Shown here: in pieces, positions 11,914-24,185 of the stretch
How positions within the stretch are numbered: position 1 is the first letter of the stretch
Layout: the number at the start of each line of letters is the position of its first letter
DNA from: Tyto alba
Taxonomy: Eukaryota; Chordata; Aves; Strigiformes; Tytonidae
Direction of reading: 5' to 3'
Assembly: GCF_018691265.1 (NCBI RefSeq)
Contig: NW_024881321.1
Location: 24,649,698-24,713,697 of the forward strand
DNA length: 64,000 nt
Notes under the pieces: model-generated
Databases searched by the model: none
The model's input: the letters and a program-made list of their open reading frames with translations, nothing else
What the model was told of the DNA's origin: nothing
Program-made: the position numbers and the translations under genes

Positions 11914-14460
11914 AGGGCTATATAAAATTATTTATAACATAATAGGAGTTAGGACAGAAATTTCAAAATACAGTAAGACAAGGATTTACATTTAACTAAT
12001 ATAAATAATAACTGTTGAATGTATGTAAGAAGCATAATTATATGGCTACAATAAAAGAACTAAACTAGAAATAATTAAAACATTGATTTTGAATAGATTT
12101 TAAGTTTGATAAAGTGATTACTCTGTGTTGCATAAATGATTTTCTCAAAATAGCTGTGACCATAGGAACAGATTAAATTTCGTGTATATAAACAGTCTTT
12201 TTCGTCTTCAGTGGAAATACAGTTTTAAGTAAGGAGTACTGAGAAATTAAAAAATATCAAAACTGTCTAGTCTCTTATGAGCCTTTGTGTCTGTAAATAC
12301 TGTATTTTTTTGTCAGACGTATTTTGCACATGGTGTTGCTGCAGCATAAGTTGAAAAACACTACCATCTCAGGAGACTTGGAAAAAACTAGACTGTAAAT
12401 CCCAGATTACTTTAAGCAGAAAGATGCCCAACTCAGCTACATTCCCTGAGACTCAATGCAGTGTGCATAACCAATCACAGTAGCATCACTGAATTTCAAA
12501 CAAGCAATTGAGCCCGAATTTCCCTGCAGATATAGAAGTATTCCTCAGTGCATAATGGAGTGAAAGGTAGTATACACTTTTTGAATAATAACTTAATGTT
12601 TAAAATATCTACTCAAAGAGAATAACTCCTGATTTCTAAATCATTCTCAGCTTGATGGCTCTGATAAACAAATCCTACTTTCTGAGGGAATTTTCCTGAA
12701 AACCATTTCTGGTGTTTTATCCTAGTAGGAGAGCCTGGAACCTTATTCTCCATTTTCCAATTAAGTACTCCAATCATTAAGCTATATAAAAGCATGGAAC
12801 ATTTCTAAAGGAGAGAGAGGTGGTAAATGAGCAAACGAACAAGCAGAAGAACACCTTTAGGCAAGAAATATCATTTTTGTGAATCCTATTCGGACTGACA
12901 GAATTATAATTATTAGGCACTGGACTGCCACAGTCACCACAATATCTTATGAATTTACATTAGAATCCACTTTCTGCAGTTTAACAAGGAATGTAACATC
13001 CACTTCCATTTTGTGAAATGTTGGCCCTACACTCATCACTACAAATCTCTAAACTTGATTTGTTCTATATCTTCCATTATTCTTTCAGCCTTCTTTGCCT
13101 GTAAGCTCACCTACCATGACTGTTATGTACATTCTTTCTGATATAAAAAGATATTCCAGTATCTTTCTGACAAAAATATCCTTTTTTGAATCTGTCAAGT
13201 TCACACTATTCTGTTTGCTTCTGATGTTGTTGTAAACACATAGTTTTTCATCTTTTATAAACCATTGACTGTTTCCATAGAAAACAGTGAGTCTAATACT
13301 ATACTTAAGATGTTTCACATACTGAAGGAGTACCAGTAGTTTTGATATTAGCCACATTAGTTCACAGCCTAAGAGAAATCTACGCATAATAATATAATAG
13401 ACAAATAATATAATAGACAATAGTTCTAATTTGACAGGGACAAATGAAAACAAGCACAGTCAAAAGTGGCAAAAATTGGGGAACTTACAGTTCATACCCT
13501 TGTTAATTATTTAAAAAAAATTTAATATAGTGATTTTTTTTGACTAAATATTTGTTGTCTTACTTTGGAGAAATTTTTTCTGAAGTGAGTAGACATTGAT
13601 CTGGATGAGGTAGGAAGCTGGCACTTCAGATTCACTATCTAAATAATTATGTAATTTTAATAAAAATGCAATTTTCAAGAGGAATAGAAATACCTTGAAT
13701 CCTTTATGAATACTGATTTTTACATACTCCAGGACAAAATAATATAAATTGCAGATTATCATAATGTTTAATTTTAAAACGAATCAAAGTTACATACATT
13801 GTTAATTAAATTGACAGATATAATTTAAACTTTATATAAAATATAATTTATTTTTATGCAGAATTTTGTAAGAACATGTTTTTTGTCTTTTTGCTTGTAT
13901 ATGTTAATTTAATTGTTATTTTCCACAAACCTATCTAAATTTAGAGAAATGTTTCAGCATCAGATTTCATTAGCATACTTAAACTACTCACCTCTGAATA
14001 AATCTAGAATAAAAGAAATGTGCAGATACCTTAGTCTAATGTTTAAATCAGAGGAAGCAATTTTATTTCCAACCTCTTAAATCAGTAAAAAAACTTAATT
14101 TACAATAGATATTCAAATATGTGAAGTTTTATATATATATTTATAAACCTAAAATAGTATAATATTACTAGAATGTCATTTTTCACAGTTTAGATTCGTT
14201 GTTTAGGACTTTACTAAAGAAATTCTCATCTAGTCCTGCTGGATGGAGACAGCATTCTAACAAAGATGCCTATTAAGCAGTATGAAAATCATTCTTTTGT
14301 TGACGGTCTAGACTTACCTCATTTTCAACTGAAAACTACTTTGTGCTTCTCACATTATGCAAAAAAATGAACAGGAAAATTATGTTTAATAAATTCTTCA
14401 AATCTCTCCCCCATTTGCCTCTTTCAGGCAAGTATATGCTATATTTTCTCTGTAACAGCC

Positions 14461-15048
14461 TGTTTTGCCAATTGACAGGGTTAACACAAAGGACATAGAC
14501 ACCAAGCTAAAGAAATAGGCTTATTTTACTTTAGTTTAAAGTAGCAGAAAGAATAAGCAAGGTAATGAACCTAGTAGTTACTACATAAAGCTGGCTATAG
14601 TGATTAAGAAAGATACATCACCAATTTCCCTCATACTTTACCATCATCCAGATCCGTGCATCAGCTGGGGAGCCCCGTCACAGCGAAGGGTCGGAGAGCC
14701 TTTCCCGGCAACTGGGAAGTCCTACGCAGGGCGTCCACTCGTAGGTGAGGTCTCCATAGATTGTCATGCCTCACTCAGGTGTGTCCGGATCTGGCCAGGA
14801 TCTGGGCACATCTGAAGAGTTTTTGTTTTTCATTTGGGATTTATAGTTACTTCCTGTTGTTTACTTATAGTTTTCAGGGATTGTTCCTAGGGTTGCATTT
14901 CATGCTGATAAGATGCTGGTTGCTTCGTGCTGATAAGATGCTGGTTGCTTCATGCTGCTGATAATATGCTGGTTGCTGGTCAGGGGATTCACTCAGAAGT
15001 CAACTTTGGTTTGAGGCCTATTGTTTGGGTCTTTTTTTTTTTGTTTCA
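14461..15048 (-). mobile_element. Solo LTR (588 bp) with perfect 5-bp TSD
   Basis: The element begins TGTTTTGCC and ends GTTTCA. It is flanked by identical CAGCC on both sides (14,456-14,460 and 15,049-15,053). Minus orientation is inferred from a minus-strand CTATAAATC box near 14,840. That box lies downstream of a 25-bp tandem repeat at 14,904-14,978, which would then be in U3, and upstream of a GC-rich block at about 14,650-14,760. The family was not named. No internal genes remain, so this is a solo LTR. Confidence 0.78.
14904..14978. repeat. 25-bp tandem repeat, about 3 copies, inside the LTR
   Basis: The unit is TGCTGATAAGATGCTGGTTG plus CTTCG/A. Two near-perfect copies are followed by a third that has an extra GCT and a terminal CTGG. 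Tandem direct repeats in U3 are common retroviral enhancer structures. The GATAAG core looks like a GATA-factor site. Confidence 0.8.
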
Positions 15049-16892
15049 CAGCCCAAATTCACCTGCTGCTGACTATTTTATGGAAATCCATACTTCTCTC
15101 AGGCTTACATGAGTACTATAGGATGGATAGGTTTAAAGTCTATAGTTAGACTCTTTACAGCATGAGTGAACTTGATCATCAAGCACTGCCCATAGTGTCT
15201 GTTCCTGACAGGACAGGAACTTACCTGATCTGTCTCATCAGACTTAGGTCAAGTAAGTTGGTTTGTGGTTCCATCCTTGTGGGAATATCTCTAGTGGCAC
15301 AAGACAGAGAGTAGTAGGCTGACCTATGGCTGAAATGCTTGTGTGATCTTGGATGATAAACCAGCATGCGAAGTGGAGGTAATGTATGATCCATGTCTAA
15401 TAGAAAACAGAAAAGATATACTCAAACATAGCCATTCAAACCCAGTTTTATCCCATTAACATTCAACCCTCTGACTGACATGCTTAGGTTAATGCCATTG
15501 TCTTGCTAGACTACCTCGATAGTTGAAGCAGGTCAACATACATCTTCAGGGTACTTTCCATGTGTATTTAGGTCAGCTGAACCAGAAGTTTATCAGTCTG
15601 AAAACAATTACAAAAAGAACCAAAGCATCTTCACTCCTAGTTAGGACACATCAGGGTAAAAATAAAGTATCACAATTCTGATGAGTGACAGGTAATCAAC
15701 TTTTTTTGCACTGCCAATACCAAAATATATCTTAAATTGTGATGGACTATTTCTTACTTATTTTCTGTCTCATTCTTAAAATAACAAAAAATTAAAAACA
15801 GTCACAATCATGTTTAAAACTAGCACTTCAAGAAGCTATTCTGCTTAAAAGGTAATGTTGAATTACAACAGATTTATACTTCATTTATATATGAACACTC
15901 AGTTATATATCTTGCAGATTTTTGTTTCCAAAAGATGTTTCCTAACAAAATACAGAAGATAATTAAGATTGAAATATCTACTAAACCCTCCAGTTTATCT
16001 TTCAGTCATCATAAATGAAAAAAGACTCGTGCTAATAAGAGAAATACTTAATTTTGGCTATAGAGAAACAGAGCAAAATTTCAGTAATAATAAGAGAACA
16101 ACAACAAAAATAATAATTTAAAAGACCTTTTCATTATAGTAATAGCATGTTGCAAATTATACAATCTATTGGAGAAATAAATTAAGCAAGAGGATATTAT
16201 CTTGACAGAAAAAAAAAAATCCAAGAAAAACTAATGAAATTTGCTCACTACTCTATTTTCTTAGTTTTTATTCATTCATTTATTTTCTAACACTTATTAT
16301 TATGGTAATGCATGAATGCTAAAAAAGGGTTTCTTCCATCCACTTATTTGAAATTTTCTCACTTTGTTCTTTCACTTAACAGAACATACAAAGTTTGATC
16401 CCTATGAAATTGATGTGACTGACTGATAAAGACAAAAATTGAGGCATCTATATTTTGGAATTTGATTTTACTGTGGAATTTGAGATAAACTCAAGATACA
16501 TTTAAAACAAAAATTAAATTTTTCTATTTTATGATTTATTTGTTTTTCTGGAAAATGTCATTATTCTGGATTTAATCTTTTGCTCTATGTATTGTAGAGA
16601 TACATAGAGGTCAATTTGATAAGATTTGAAGTCCAGAAAAGGGATGATATTTCCTGCACCTTTTTGGAAGATTTTACTAAGACCTAGGAATCTTGTGTCC
16701 ATATTGCTATAAATACCGATTCAATTTCCTCGCAGTAATGATAATCTGGTGAAAAGATTGTACTGAAAAGGTGACCAGAACTATACATAGGGGTAGAAAA
16801 CAAATTCTAGTTACAGCAGTCATTGTACATGAGTACATGACAAGAATTTTCAAAAATTACCCATAAATTACCCACTTGACTAGACAATATAA
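15049..16892. other. Intergenic sequence, nothing recognised
   Basis: AT-rich DNA without a convincing reading frame or repeat. There is an A run near 16,210. Confidence 0.55.
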
Positions 16893-17015
16893 ATGAACCT
16901 TGGACATTTTAAAGACACAATTGAATAAAGTCCTGAGTAACCTACTCTGATCTCAGCTGAACTGCTTTGAGCAGGAGATTGGACTTGGGCTTACTGCAAC
17001 TTGAAATATAGCAAA
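16893..17015 (+). mobile_element. Old CR1 3' UTR fragment
   Basis: The order of short matches is that of a CR1 3' end: AAGACACAATTGAATAAAGT, CCTGAGTAACCTACTCTGAT, CTCAGCTGAACTGCTTTGAG, CAGGAGATTGGACT. The final tail repeat is not preserved. Confidence 0.68.
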
Positions 17016-18452
17016 GAAATGCAGAAACTAAAGTGTTCCACTATTTGAAAGAAAATGATAGGGTGTAACCTTACATTTCCTCCTAACTCATAGTGTTGTG
17101 AAATACCATCTCTCTCTGACATTTCATCCTATATATGGAACTAACTGCACAAAGAAGTGTCATATGAATATTTTGTAATATTAACACTACAAAAAGTGAT
17201 GTACAGCTTTAAGCCAGGTCTTATTTTAATAAAATTGGAGAGTACCTTTTTATTCAGTAAAGTGATAGTATGTGAAAGCAGATAAATAAATGGATTTTTT
17301 TGTTTCTTTGCTTTTGGTGTCTATACCTTTTCTCTTCATAAACTACCAAAGTCCAACAAAAATGTTAAAGTTGCAGTAAATTATACACTAATATTCCTTT
17401 AATGGACATACTGTGAGCAGGCGCTGTGGTGTAAACACATAGTTACATGTTGTCTTCACCTGTTATGAATATTTATAGATATATAAACATTACATTTATT
17501 TTTAAAGTTTTCTAAGGACAAATATTTTGTATTACCAGATGATAGTATTTTTCATTCCTTTCTGAGAAATACATGGAGGTATTCAGTACCTACAGTCCCC
17601 ATTCTGAAATAGTTCCTCACAGTCTGTTTGCCTGAAAGGATATCAAGGGAACTAGGCAGAGCAGATAGAAGTTTTCAAGAAAAAATAGTAAAAGTGGTCT
17701 TCAGAGATCCTTTCTTAAAAAAACAAAACAAAACAAAACAAAATAAAACAACAAAAAAACCCAAAATAAAACAACAAAAAAAACCCACCTAAACTCAAAA
17801 AACCCTCAATCTTTCATGAATAGGTGATTTATTTTTACAGTTTTGTTATATATAAAATCTTTCTATTAAAAAAATACAAGTTTACTATATTAGTAGACAC
17901 TTTTCTGGGTTTATATTCTAATTATTCCTGGTTTTAGTGGATAAAGTGGTACTTCTAGATCTTCACATTAACAGAAGTCCAAGGGCTGATTTCAAGAACT
18001 CCGCCACTTCCTTATCCACAATTCATCACTGTTATCTCAATCCTTGGCTGTCTTCAGAAAATCTCCAATTGACTCTCCAGAACAAATCTGCTTTAGAGGT
18101 ACTTTTTATTGGAATGGGTACTAGCCAAACAGGGTTGTTTAGCCTCAGGGTCAGTTTGGTCCTAGACCATCTTTTATTTAGCATTATAGATATAGTTTAG
18201 CAAAATATTTCACTATTTCACAATTCATTATAATTCATGCATTTTTCTTTAGTTTTCTCTATTTTAGGAGTATTTGACATCATCAGTGCAAAATATAGAA
18301 AATGGACTTCTGTATGAAACAGTTCATATGATCCAAATTGTGGAAATAATTATTTTCATTAAGACAGACATCTAATAGCAAAAGTGATTAAAAAAAAAAA
18401 ATAAATAAATAAAATAAAGGAAGTCCAGTAGAGGATCAATGCTTAAAAATTA
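17016..18452. other. Intergenic sequence with A-rich simple repeats
   Basis: An (AAAAC)n-type stretch covers about 17,717-17,792. No gene or transposon was recognised otherwise. The 87-codon plus-strand frame at 17,937-18,200 shows no recognised motif. Confidence 0.55.
17717..17792. repeat. (AAAAC)n low-complexity repeat
   Basis: Repeated AAAAC units are interrupted by AAAAT and ACCC. This is visible directly. Confidence 0.8.

Positions 18453-18453
<1 letters not shown>

Positions 18454-18493
<40 letters not shown>
18454..18493. repeat. Poly(A) tract, 40 A
   Basis: Forty uninterrupted A residues, followed by AAG-type degenerate units up to about 18,508. The tract lies 30 bp before the 3' end of a minus-strand CR1. 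CR1 does not normally end in poly(A), so this is probably an independent simple repeat. Confidence 0.9.
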
Positions 18494-18501
<8 letters not shown>

Positions 18502-18525
18502 GAAGAAATATATTAGTTCTGACAG

Positions 18526-18985
18526 AATCATGGAATCATAGAATGGTTATAGAGTGGTTTGAGTTGGAAAGGACCTTAAAGACCATTTCATTCCAACCCT
18601 GCTGCCATCAAAGCCCCATCCAAACTGGCCTTGAACAATTCCAGGGAGGGGGCTTCCACAACCTACCTGGGAAACCTGTTCCTGTTACTCACCACCCTCA
18701 CCGTGAGGAACTTCTTCCTTATATCTAGTCTAAACACACTGTCTTTCAGTTTAAAGCCATTACCCCTTGTCCTATCACTACATGCCCTTATAAAAAGTCC
18801 CTCCCCATCTTTCTTGTATGCCCCCTTTAACTACTGAAAGGTTGCTATAAGGTGTCCCTGGAGCCTTCCCTTCTTTAGGTTGAACAACTCCAAATCCCCC
18901 AGCCTGTCTTCATAGGAGAGATGCTGCATCCCCCGATCATCTTCACGGCCCTCCTCTGGACTCACTCCAGTTCTACTATGTGTTT
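18526..18985 (-). mobile_element. CR1 LINE 3' fragment, 5'-truncated
   Basis: In the minus direction the copy encodes the C-terminal ORF2 motif MQHLSYEDRLGDLELFNLKK, then the 3' UTR, and ends in the CR1 tail repeat (TCATGGAATCATAGAATGG on the plus strand at 18,528-18,546). The 5' end is lost near 18,985. Sequence preservation is moderate, with readable blocks such as GTTGGAAAGGACCTTAAAGA and GCCTTGAACAATTCCAGGGA. Confidence 0.88.
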
Positions 18986-19385
18986 TCTTTCCTTGTCTTC
19001 TTCCTATTTGTTTGAGCAGCAGAAAGATAAACCGTATAGTTTCAAAACCTCCATTGCCCTCCAAAGTGCTTGAGCACTAGATGTGCACAGTATACAAGGA
19101 TCCTAATTACGACATCTAACAAGATATTCCTAGAGAAGCTGAAAATAGTATCAGGTTAGACTATGTGTAACATATTACAGTTGCATTCAAATCCATATAA
19201 ATCTGACTTCCAGTCTTATGCAAGCTAAGAGATTAGATGCTTTGCTCAGGAATGTGGAGACATGGCTTTGAACCTGTTATATTTTGAATACAATTATACA
19301 AAAAAAATATCAGAAGGAAGAGACATGCAAAAATTTGACTTTGGCTTCTGCAGATCATTTGAAGGTTAACAGATGGGGTAGTAGC

Positions 19386-19975
19386 ATACTAGGTTTGGTT
19401 GGGATAGAGTTAATTTTCTTCATAGTAGCTTGTATGGTGCTAAGCTTTGGATTTGTGACCAAAAAGGTGTTGATAACACACCCATGTTTTAGTTATTGCT
19501 GAACAGCGCTTACAGAGTCAAAGCCTTTTCTGCTTCTCACACTACCCCACCAGCAGGTGGGCTGGGGGTGCACAAGAAGTTGGAAGGAGACATAGCTGGG
19601 ACAGCTGACCCCAACTGACCAAAAGGTCATACTATATGACATCATGATTATTAAAAAAAAGCTGGGGGAAGAAGAAGGAAGGGAAGGACATTCAGAGTTA
19701 TGGTGCTTGTTTTCCCCAGTAACCATGACATGTGATGGAGCACTGCTTTCCTGGAGATAGCTGAACACCTGACTGCTGATGCGAAGTAGTGAACGAATTC
19801 ATTATTTTACTTTGCTTGCTCACATAGCTTTTGCTTTACCTGCTGAACTCTCTTTATCTAAACCCACGAGTTTTCTCACTTTTACCCTTCTTATTCCCTA
19901 CCCCATCCCACAGGAGAGGAAGTGAATGAGCTGCTATGTGTGGCTCAACTGCCTACCAGGGTTAAACCACAAACA
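19386..19975 (+). mobile_element. Decayed solo LTR, TGTCCTGGTTTGG family (about 590 bp)
   Basis: Landmarks of this avian LTR appear in order: TTGGGATAGAGTTAATTTTC, TTGATAACACACCCATGTTT, GACAGCTGACCCCAACTGAC, AAGCTGGGGGAAGAAGAAGG, CTTTCCTGGAGATAGCTGAA, AACCCACGAGTTTTCTCACT and a GGGTTAAACCACAAACA end. The length agrees with the 590-bp relative at 34,331. The start is degraded and the TATA region is mutated (ATTATTAAAAAAAAGCTGGG). No TSD was found. I recognise this from avian ERVL-like LTRs, but the assignment is from memory. Confidence 0.82.
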
Positions 19976-21089
19976 CTATTTTTGTTAGACCACCAGAAAA
20001 TAATTTAAATGATTCAAAAGTCTTCCCATCTTAGGAGTTCAAAGAAATATAGGCTCCCACACAGGCAGGAAGCAGAAATCTAAATAATATCCTCTGGAGG
20101 CACAGAGGAGCTGCAGCCTTTTTTCACTAAATACATAAAAAAAAAATAAGCAGTTTGAATCATGCTTCTGAAGGCAAGTACTTAACTTTTTGGCTACTTT
20201 CAAGTTCTATTTAGAAATCTAGATCCTGTTAAGTGACACTTGTTATAGAATTATAGAGATGCAATAAAGGCTGTCATCTTTTGAATAGAATTGCGGGAAG
20301 TAAAAACAAGGTGTTAAGAAATGTGGAGTAAGCTAACTAAGTAACTGATATAAATTTTACTTGGAACATAATGGGAAACTACTGAAATGTTTCAAATGGT
20401 ATAGGGATGGAGGTGGGCAGAACGACAGATAAGAGAAATTATTCTGGCAGCATCTTTTTGGACTCCAAAGATCTGTGAGTGTGTTTAAAGAAAGAAAAAA
20501 GACTAAAAACTATATGCAGATATTTTGGAATAAATGCAAGAATATGTATTATAGAATGAAGATCTATCTATAATCAGAAATAAGTACAATGATGTTTAGA
20601 CTGTTATTGTGCATGGATCATTCCTTCTCTCACTGACCAATATTGCCTTAATGTTTCTGAGTATTCCCTTGTCTAAGTACATCTGTTATCTCCTGTACTA
20701 TATTTAACTCATAAATGTCATGAGGCAGGGATCATCCATCTGTTTTTCTGCTTGCATGGCTGTTTTCACTGTAAGATCCTCACACAAGAGTGGGCTTTTT
20801 TAGTGTTATAGTAATACTCATACTGATAGATTTGTCAAGAACAAATCAAGCCAAAAAACTTAAAATTCTTTCTTCAACATGATTTCTGATTTAGTGGAAA
20901 AGAGGAAAAAGAGAAAGGTAACATACTTGGTTTAGTTGGCTGGTTGGTTTGGTGTGGTTTTCCGTCCTCATAAGTAAACAAAGAAAATGAGGTCTAAGTG
21001 CCACAGCAGTATGATGAGTATACAGCTCACTGAAAACTTGCACTTTAAAGAGCAGTTAACAGTGCCTCACAAGAAAACAATTATAACAT
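19976..21089. other. Intergenic sequence, nothing recognised
   Basis: Unique-looking AT-rich DNA without a supported gene or repeat. Confidence 0.55.
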
Positions 21090-21440
21090 CTCAGATGGAT
21101 TCGAGTACATCTAAAAGGTTCGATAAATAATTTCCTGAATGATTTAGATAATATTATAGAAAGGGTGCATACAAAATCTCAGGTGACTCAGATCTGGAAA
21201 TGGTTACAATTTCTGAGGACAAAACTAGAAGTTAAATAATCTTGATAAATCAGAGGTATAATTTAAAATTAATAAGATAAAATTCAGTAAAGACAAGGGC
21301 AAAGTACTGTGTTTAAGCAAGAAAAATTAAAGTCCTAATTGGAAAATAGGAAATAACTGATCAGAGGAAATGCTCAAGGAATATGATGGGTGATAAACTG
21401 AATCAAGTCAACAGTGTGCTCCTGTTGCACAAAAGCCAAA
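21090..21440 (+). mobile_element. Ancient CR1 RT-region remnant
   Basis: The nucleotide order follows the part of old amniote CR1s just around and after the RT catalytic motif: a GATTTAGATAATATTATAGA stretch (LND-type motif then catalytic region), AATCTTGATAAATCAGAGGT, GATAAAATTCAGTAAAGACA, AGGGCAAAGTACTGTGTTTA and ATCAAGTCAACAGTGTGCTC followed by CTGTTGCACAAAAG. The reading frame is full of stops and indels. It is clearly older than the CR1s at 1-2,365 or 50,480. Confidence 0.65.
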
Positions 21441-22184
21441 CCTCTTTATGTATATTTGAAAGAATATCATATGTAAAACAGAATATTAAAATTTCTACTG
21501 AATTTTTAGTTACGGTTTTTAAATAAATTAGAGAAAAGATGATTGTATACAAATGTAGACTTACCAAATTTAGAAATGATGAGGTACAGGAAATTATTGA
21601 ATGTAATATTTTAAAGGGATGATTAAAGAAAATCTTAACTATTTTTTTTTTTGACTGTGATTATTTATTTTTATGCAGGAATTTATAGGACAATAAATAA
21701 TACATGTAATTATCAGCAAGTCAGAAATCAAGCAGTTAGAAAACCTTCTAAGCATAAGAATTTTGGAGTGTTCTTTATTTTGAATATCTATTGATGTTGT
21801 ATCTAAGAGAAAGGTAAAGAATACCTGTCAAGACACCTGAAATATACTTTCTCTCAGAAATGATAGAAACCCCAAACGCCTAGGACATTTGCAAACTTCT
21901 TTGGTTTTGGCTTGGTTTTGTTTTTTTTGTCTGTTTGTTTTGGTTTGTTTTGTTTTTTTTTTTTAGTTATTATTATTTTTTGTTTTATTTTTCTTTTTGG
22001 GGGGTGGTTTGTTTTTTTTTATTTTTAATAACTGAATACTCATCTTTGGAAAGAAGAACAAAATTAATCTAAAAGGTTTTTTAATATGAATATTTTTGAA
22101 TTTTGAATATGAAAACCTTGAATATGAATACTTGTTAGATGATTGCAAAAATAACAAATAGAGAACTTTAGAAATATATGAGAA
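21441..22184. other. Probable continuation of the ancient CR1 plus T-rich low complexity
   Basis: Between the two recognisable CR1 segments the sequence is too decayed to align by eye. A T/G-rich patch (GTTTTGTTTTTTTTG units) covers about 21,900-22,030. Confidence 0.35.
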
Positions 22185-22395
22185 CTTATTATACTATTCA
22201 GTGTGGGCCCATGGTTCAGGAAGCTCTTGACCTCCAAAAGTATGGTGATTGGAAGACACTATTCATATATGTTCTGTCCACACAGCATCTATTACTGATC
22301 ACTGTTAAAGACAGGGAAATGAAACAGATTGACCTCTGGTCTTATTGGACCTATTGTTTTTATGTTGTAGACATGATAAGGAAAATGTTCAATAA
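22185..22395 (+). mobile_element. Possible ancient CR1 3' tail remnant
   Basis: AGATTGACCTCTGGTCTTAT followed by TGGACCTATTGTTTTTATG resembles the 3' end of old amniote CR1s (AGATGGACCTTTGGTCTGAC... TTCTTATG). It lies in the correct order and orientation after 21,090-21,440. The 77-codon frame here is incidental. Confidence 0.4.
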
Positions 22396-23003
22396 AACCC
22401 TAAAGACATAAAAAATAAATTAACTGACAGAACAGATTATCATATGTCCATTGAATCTAGCAGCTGATAGTTCAAGTATTCTTTATAAACTGTTTGTTTT
22501 TTTTTTTTTTCCCTCACATACTGATATTTCTGATATTCCCTATTTCCTTTTGTGTTTTTCAAAACCCAAAAGCAATGGAAATACATAAAGACCTCAGTGA
22601 AAACATTAATGGATTTCAGAACTATGTTCTACCATGGCAGAACTGAATCACTGTGTGAAAAATGGCAACACCAACACCAGTAAAATAAAGAGGTTTGACA
22701 TCCCACAATGTTCTAGCATGTCCCAAGAAATTAAAATCCGGTGTTTGGCTACCATAGTAAAAAATCGACTTCACATTTCAGTATAGTGCCTGTGGCTCTG
22801 ACTTGCTTGATTCTTCATTTGACTCTTTTTCATTCATTTTCTTATGAAGAAATAAGCATGAATTTTGCTATTTATTCCTTTGTATTACAAGGGTGAGTCT
22901 ATAAAACAAACAAGTACACCATATCCAGTCCCCACAACTTTTGGTAAGAATATCAAACAAAAAAAATAAAAAAATAAAAAACCCAAAACAATCCAACCCA
23001 CAT
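22396..23003. other. Intergenic sequence, nothing recognised
   Basis: AT-rich DNA. An A-rich stretch (AACAAAAAAAATAAAAAAAT type) lies at about 22,957-22,990. Confidence 0.5.
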
Positions 23004-23142
23004 TACCAAATACAGATATTTGAGGAACCACCTAGGAAAGGTGCTTTGTTAGATATGCTGTTTATGAACAAGGAAGAACCGGTCATGGATGTGAAAGTTG
23101 GAGGCAGCCTTGGCTGCAGTGATGAAGAGATAATGGATGGTG
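23004..23142 (+). mobile_element. CR1 ORF2 fragment before RT (block 1 of an interrupted copy)
   Basis: The translation gives EEPPRKGALLDMLFMNKEEP then DVKVGGSLGCSDEEI, matching the CR1 segment at the end of the endonuclease domain (EPTRKGALLDL...GGSLGCSDHEM). The next CR1 residues are found only at about 24,195, after roughly 1 kb of inserted LTR sequence. Confidence 0.82.
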
Positions 23143-24185
23143 ATTATTACAGAAGCTCTCAAATAAGTAAATAACAACCAAAATAACATTTATTTTTAAC
23201 ACAATGTTGTCATTTAGAGCCTACTCAGCAGCTAAACACCCCGCAAACGCTCACCCACCCTCCCCCCACTTGGGAATGGGGAGGGAATCAGAGGGGCAAA
23301 GGGAGACTCGCGGGTTGAGATAAAAACAGTTTAATAACAGTAACAGAACAACACGCTGACAGCAGCATCAGCAGGTAATGTACAATACAGCTGCTCACCA
23401 CCCACCAACCAACACCCACCTGCTCCCAGCCAGCAATCCCAAACGCAAAGGCACCACAGCAACACTCCCAGAAGTGAGAGCCCCTCCTGGCCCACTCCTG
23501 CCTTTATATAGTGAGCAGAATGTCACATGACATGGACTATCAGCCAATCTGGGCCCAGCCCTCCAGCTGTGTTCCCCCCGCCCCCGCACACAGGTGAGGG
23601 CACTGGGACCTGGGGAGCCCCTGGGGTCTCAGTGTGCTGCAGCACTCCTCCAGCTGCCAAACCAACAGGAACTCTAGTCCAGCCCCAACCAGGACACATA
23701 ATTAACCAGCACTCCTCAAACATACAAACCACAGGTTCAAATGTCCTTGGGAGGAGAATAAAACCGTCACCACACAAACTCTTCGAGTTTAATGACAACC
23801 CAAAATATTCAGTCACTCACTTAAAAAAAAAAAAAAAAAGAGGGCTCTCAACCTTGAGGAATTTCTTAGGGCAGCTTCCCAACCCATAGGAACCTCAAGG
23901 AGCTTCCTTGGTTGGTGTCCCAATCCAATGGGAGAGTCCTCATCCACAGTGCACTGCTTCAGGAGGGACTAGCTCAAAATGTCTCCCTCAAGGGACTCCA
24001 TTTATACCTGAGCCAAATCTGATCTGTGATCAATATCACCCCTTATTGGCTGAAGGCCCCAATTACCATAAAGCCCTGAGAAGAAAAAGGAAATCAATGG
24101 CCACTACATTTCTGCACCCAGGAAGCACCATTTTCATTGGACAGGTGAACATACCACAGGGATACTAAGAGTAAGGAACAGGATA
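23143..24185 (-). mobile_element. Older LTR (minus), split by the LTR at 23,205-23,696
   Basis: This fills the gap in the CR1 reading. The right part (23,697-24,158) has LTR-like signals on the minus strand: CCAAT motifs near 24,132-24,142 and 24,042-24,053, then a TATAAAT box at about 24,001-24,007 in the expected order. It includes an A tract at 23,823-23,839. The likely outer end is ...ACATACCACA at 24,158. The left end was not fixed, and no TSD could be called. The family was not named. Confidence 0.45.
23205..23696 (-). mobile_element. Solo LTR (492 bp) nested in an older LTR
   Basis: In minus orientation it begins TGTCCTGGTTGGGGCTGG and ends GACAACA. It is flanked by CACAA (23,200-23,204) and CATAA (23,697-23,701), a 5-bp TSD with one difference. 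A TATATAAAGG promoter box is visible on the minus strand at 23,501-23,511. The U5 end carries the GGGAATGGGGAGGG-like and CGGGTTGAGATAA-like (plus strand) blocks typical of this avian LTR group. It is related to the LTRs at 1,999, 19,386 and 34,331. Confidence 0.82.

Larger units (their letters stand above)
6451..14460. other. 8-kb AT-rich intergenic block
   Basis: No gene was recognised. Very AT-rich patches lie at about 6530-6680, 7980-8060 and 11,760-11,930, the last with AAAT-type simple repeats. Short open frames here (for example minus 13,085-13,453 and minus 9,497-9,799) have hydrophobic AT-driven composition with no motif or splice context, and I treat them as chance. Confidence 0.6.

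Noticed and set aside
13085..13453. 122-codon minus-strand hydrophobic frame
   Set aside because: Composition follows local AT content. There is no family motif, no neighbouring exon signals and no start context of note.
18454..18493. A40 tract as the tail of a processed pseudogene
   Set aside because: The sequence before it (18,300-18,450) shows no coding similarity, and the adjacent element is a CR1 with its own non-poly(A) tail.
22178..22411. 77-codon plus-strand frame
   Set aside because: It overlaps a probable ancient CR1 tail and has no independent coding evidence.
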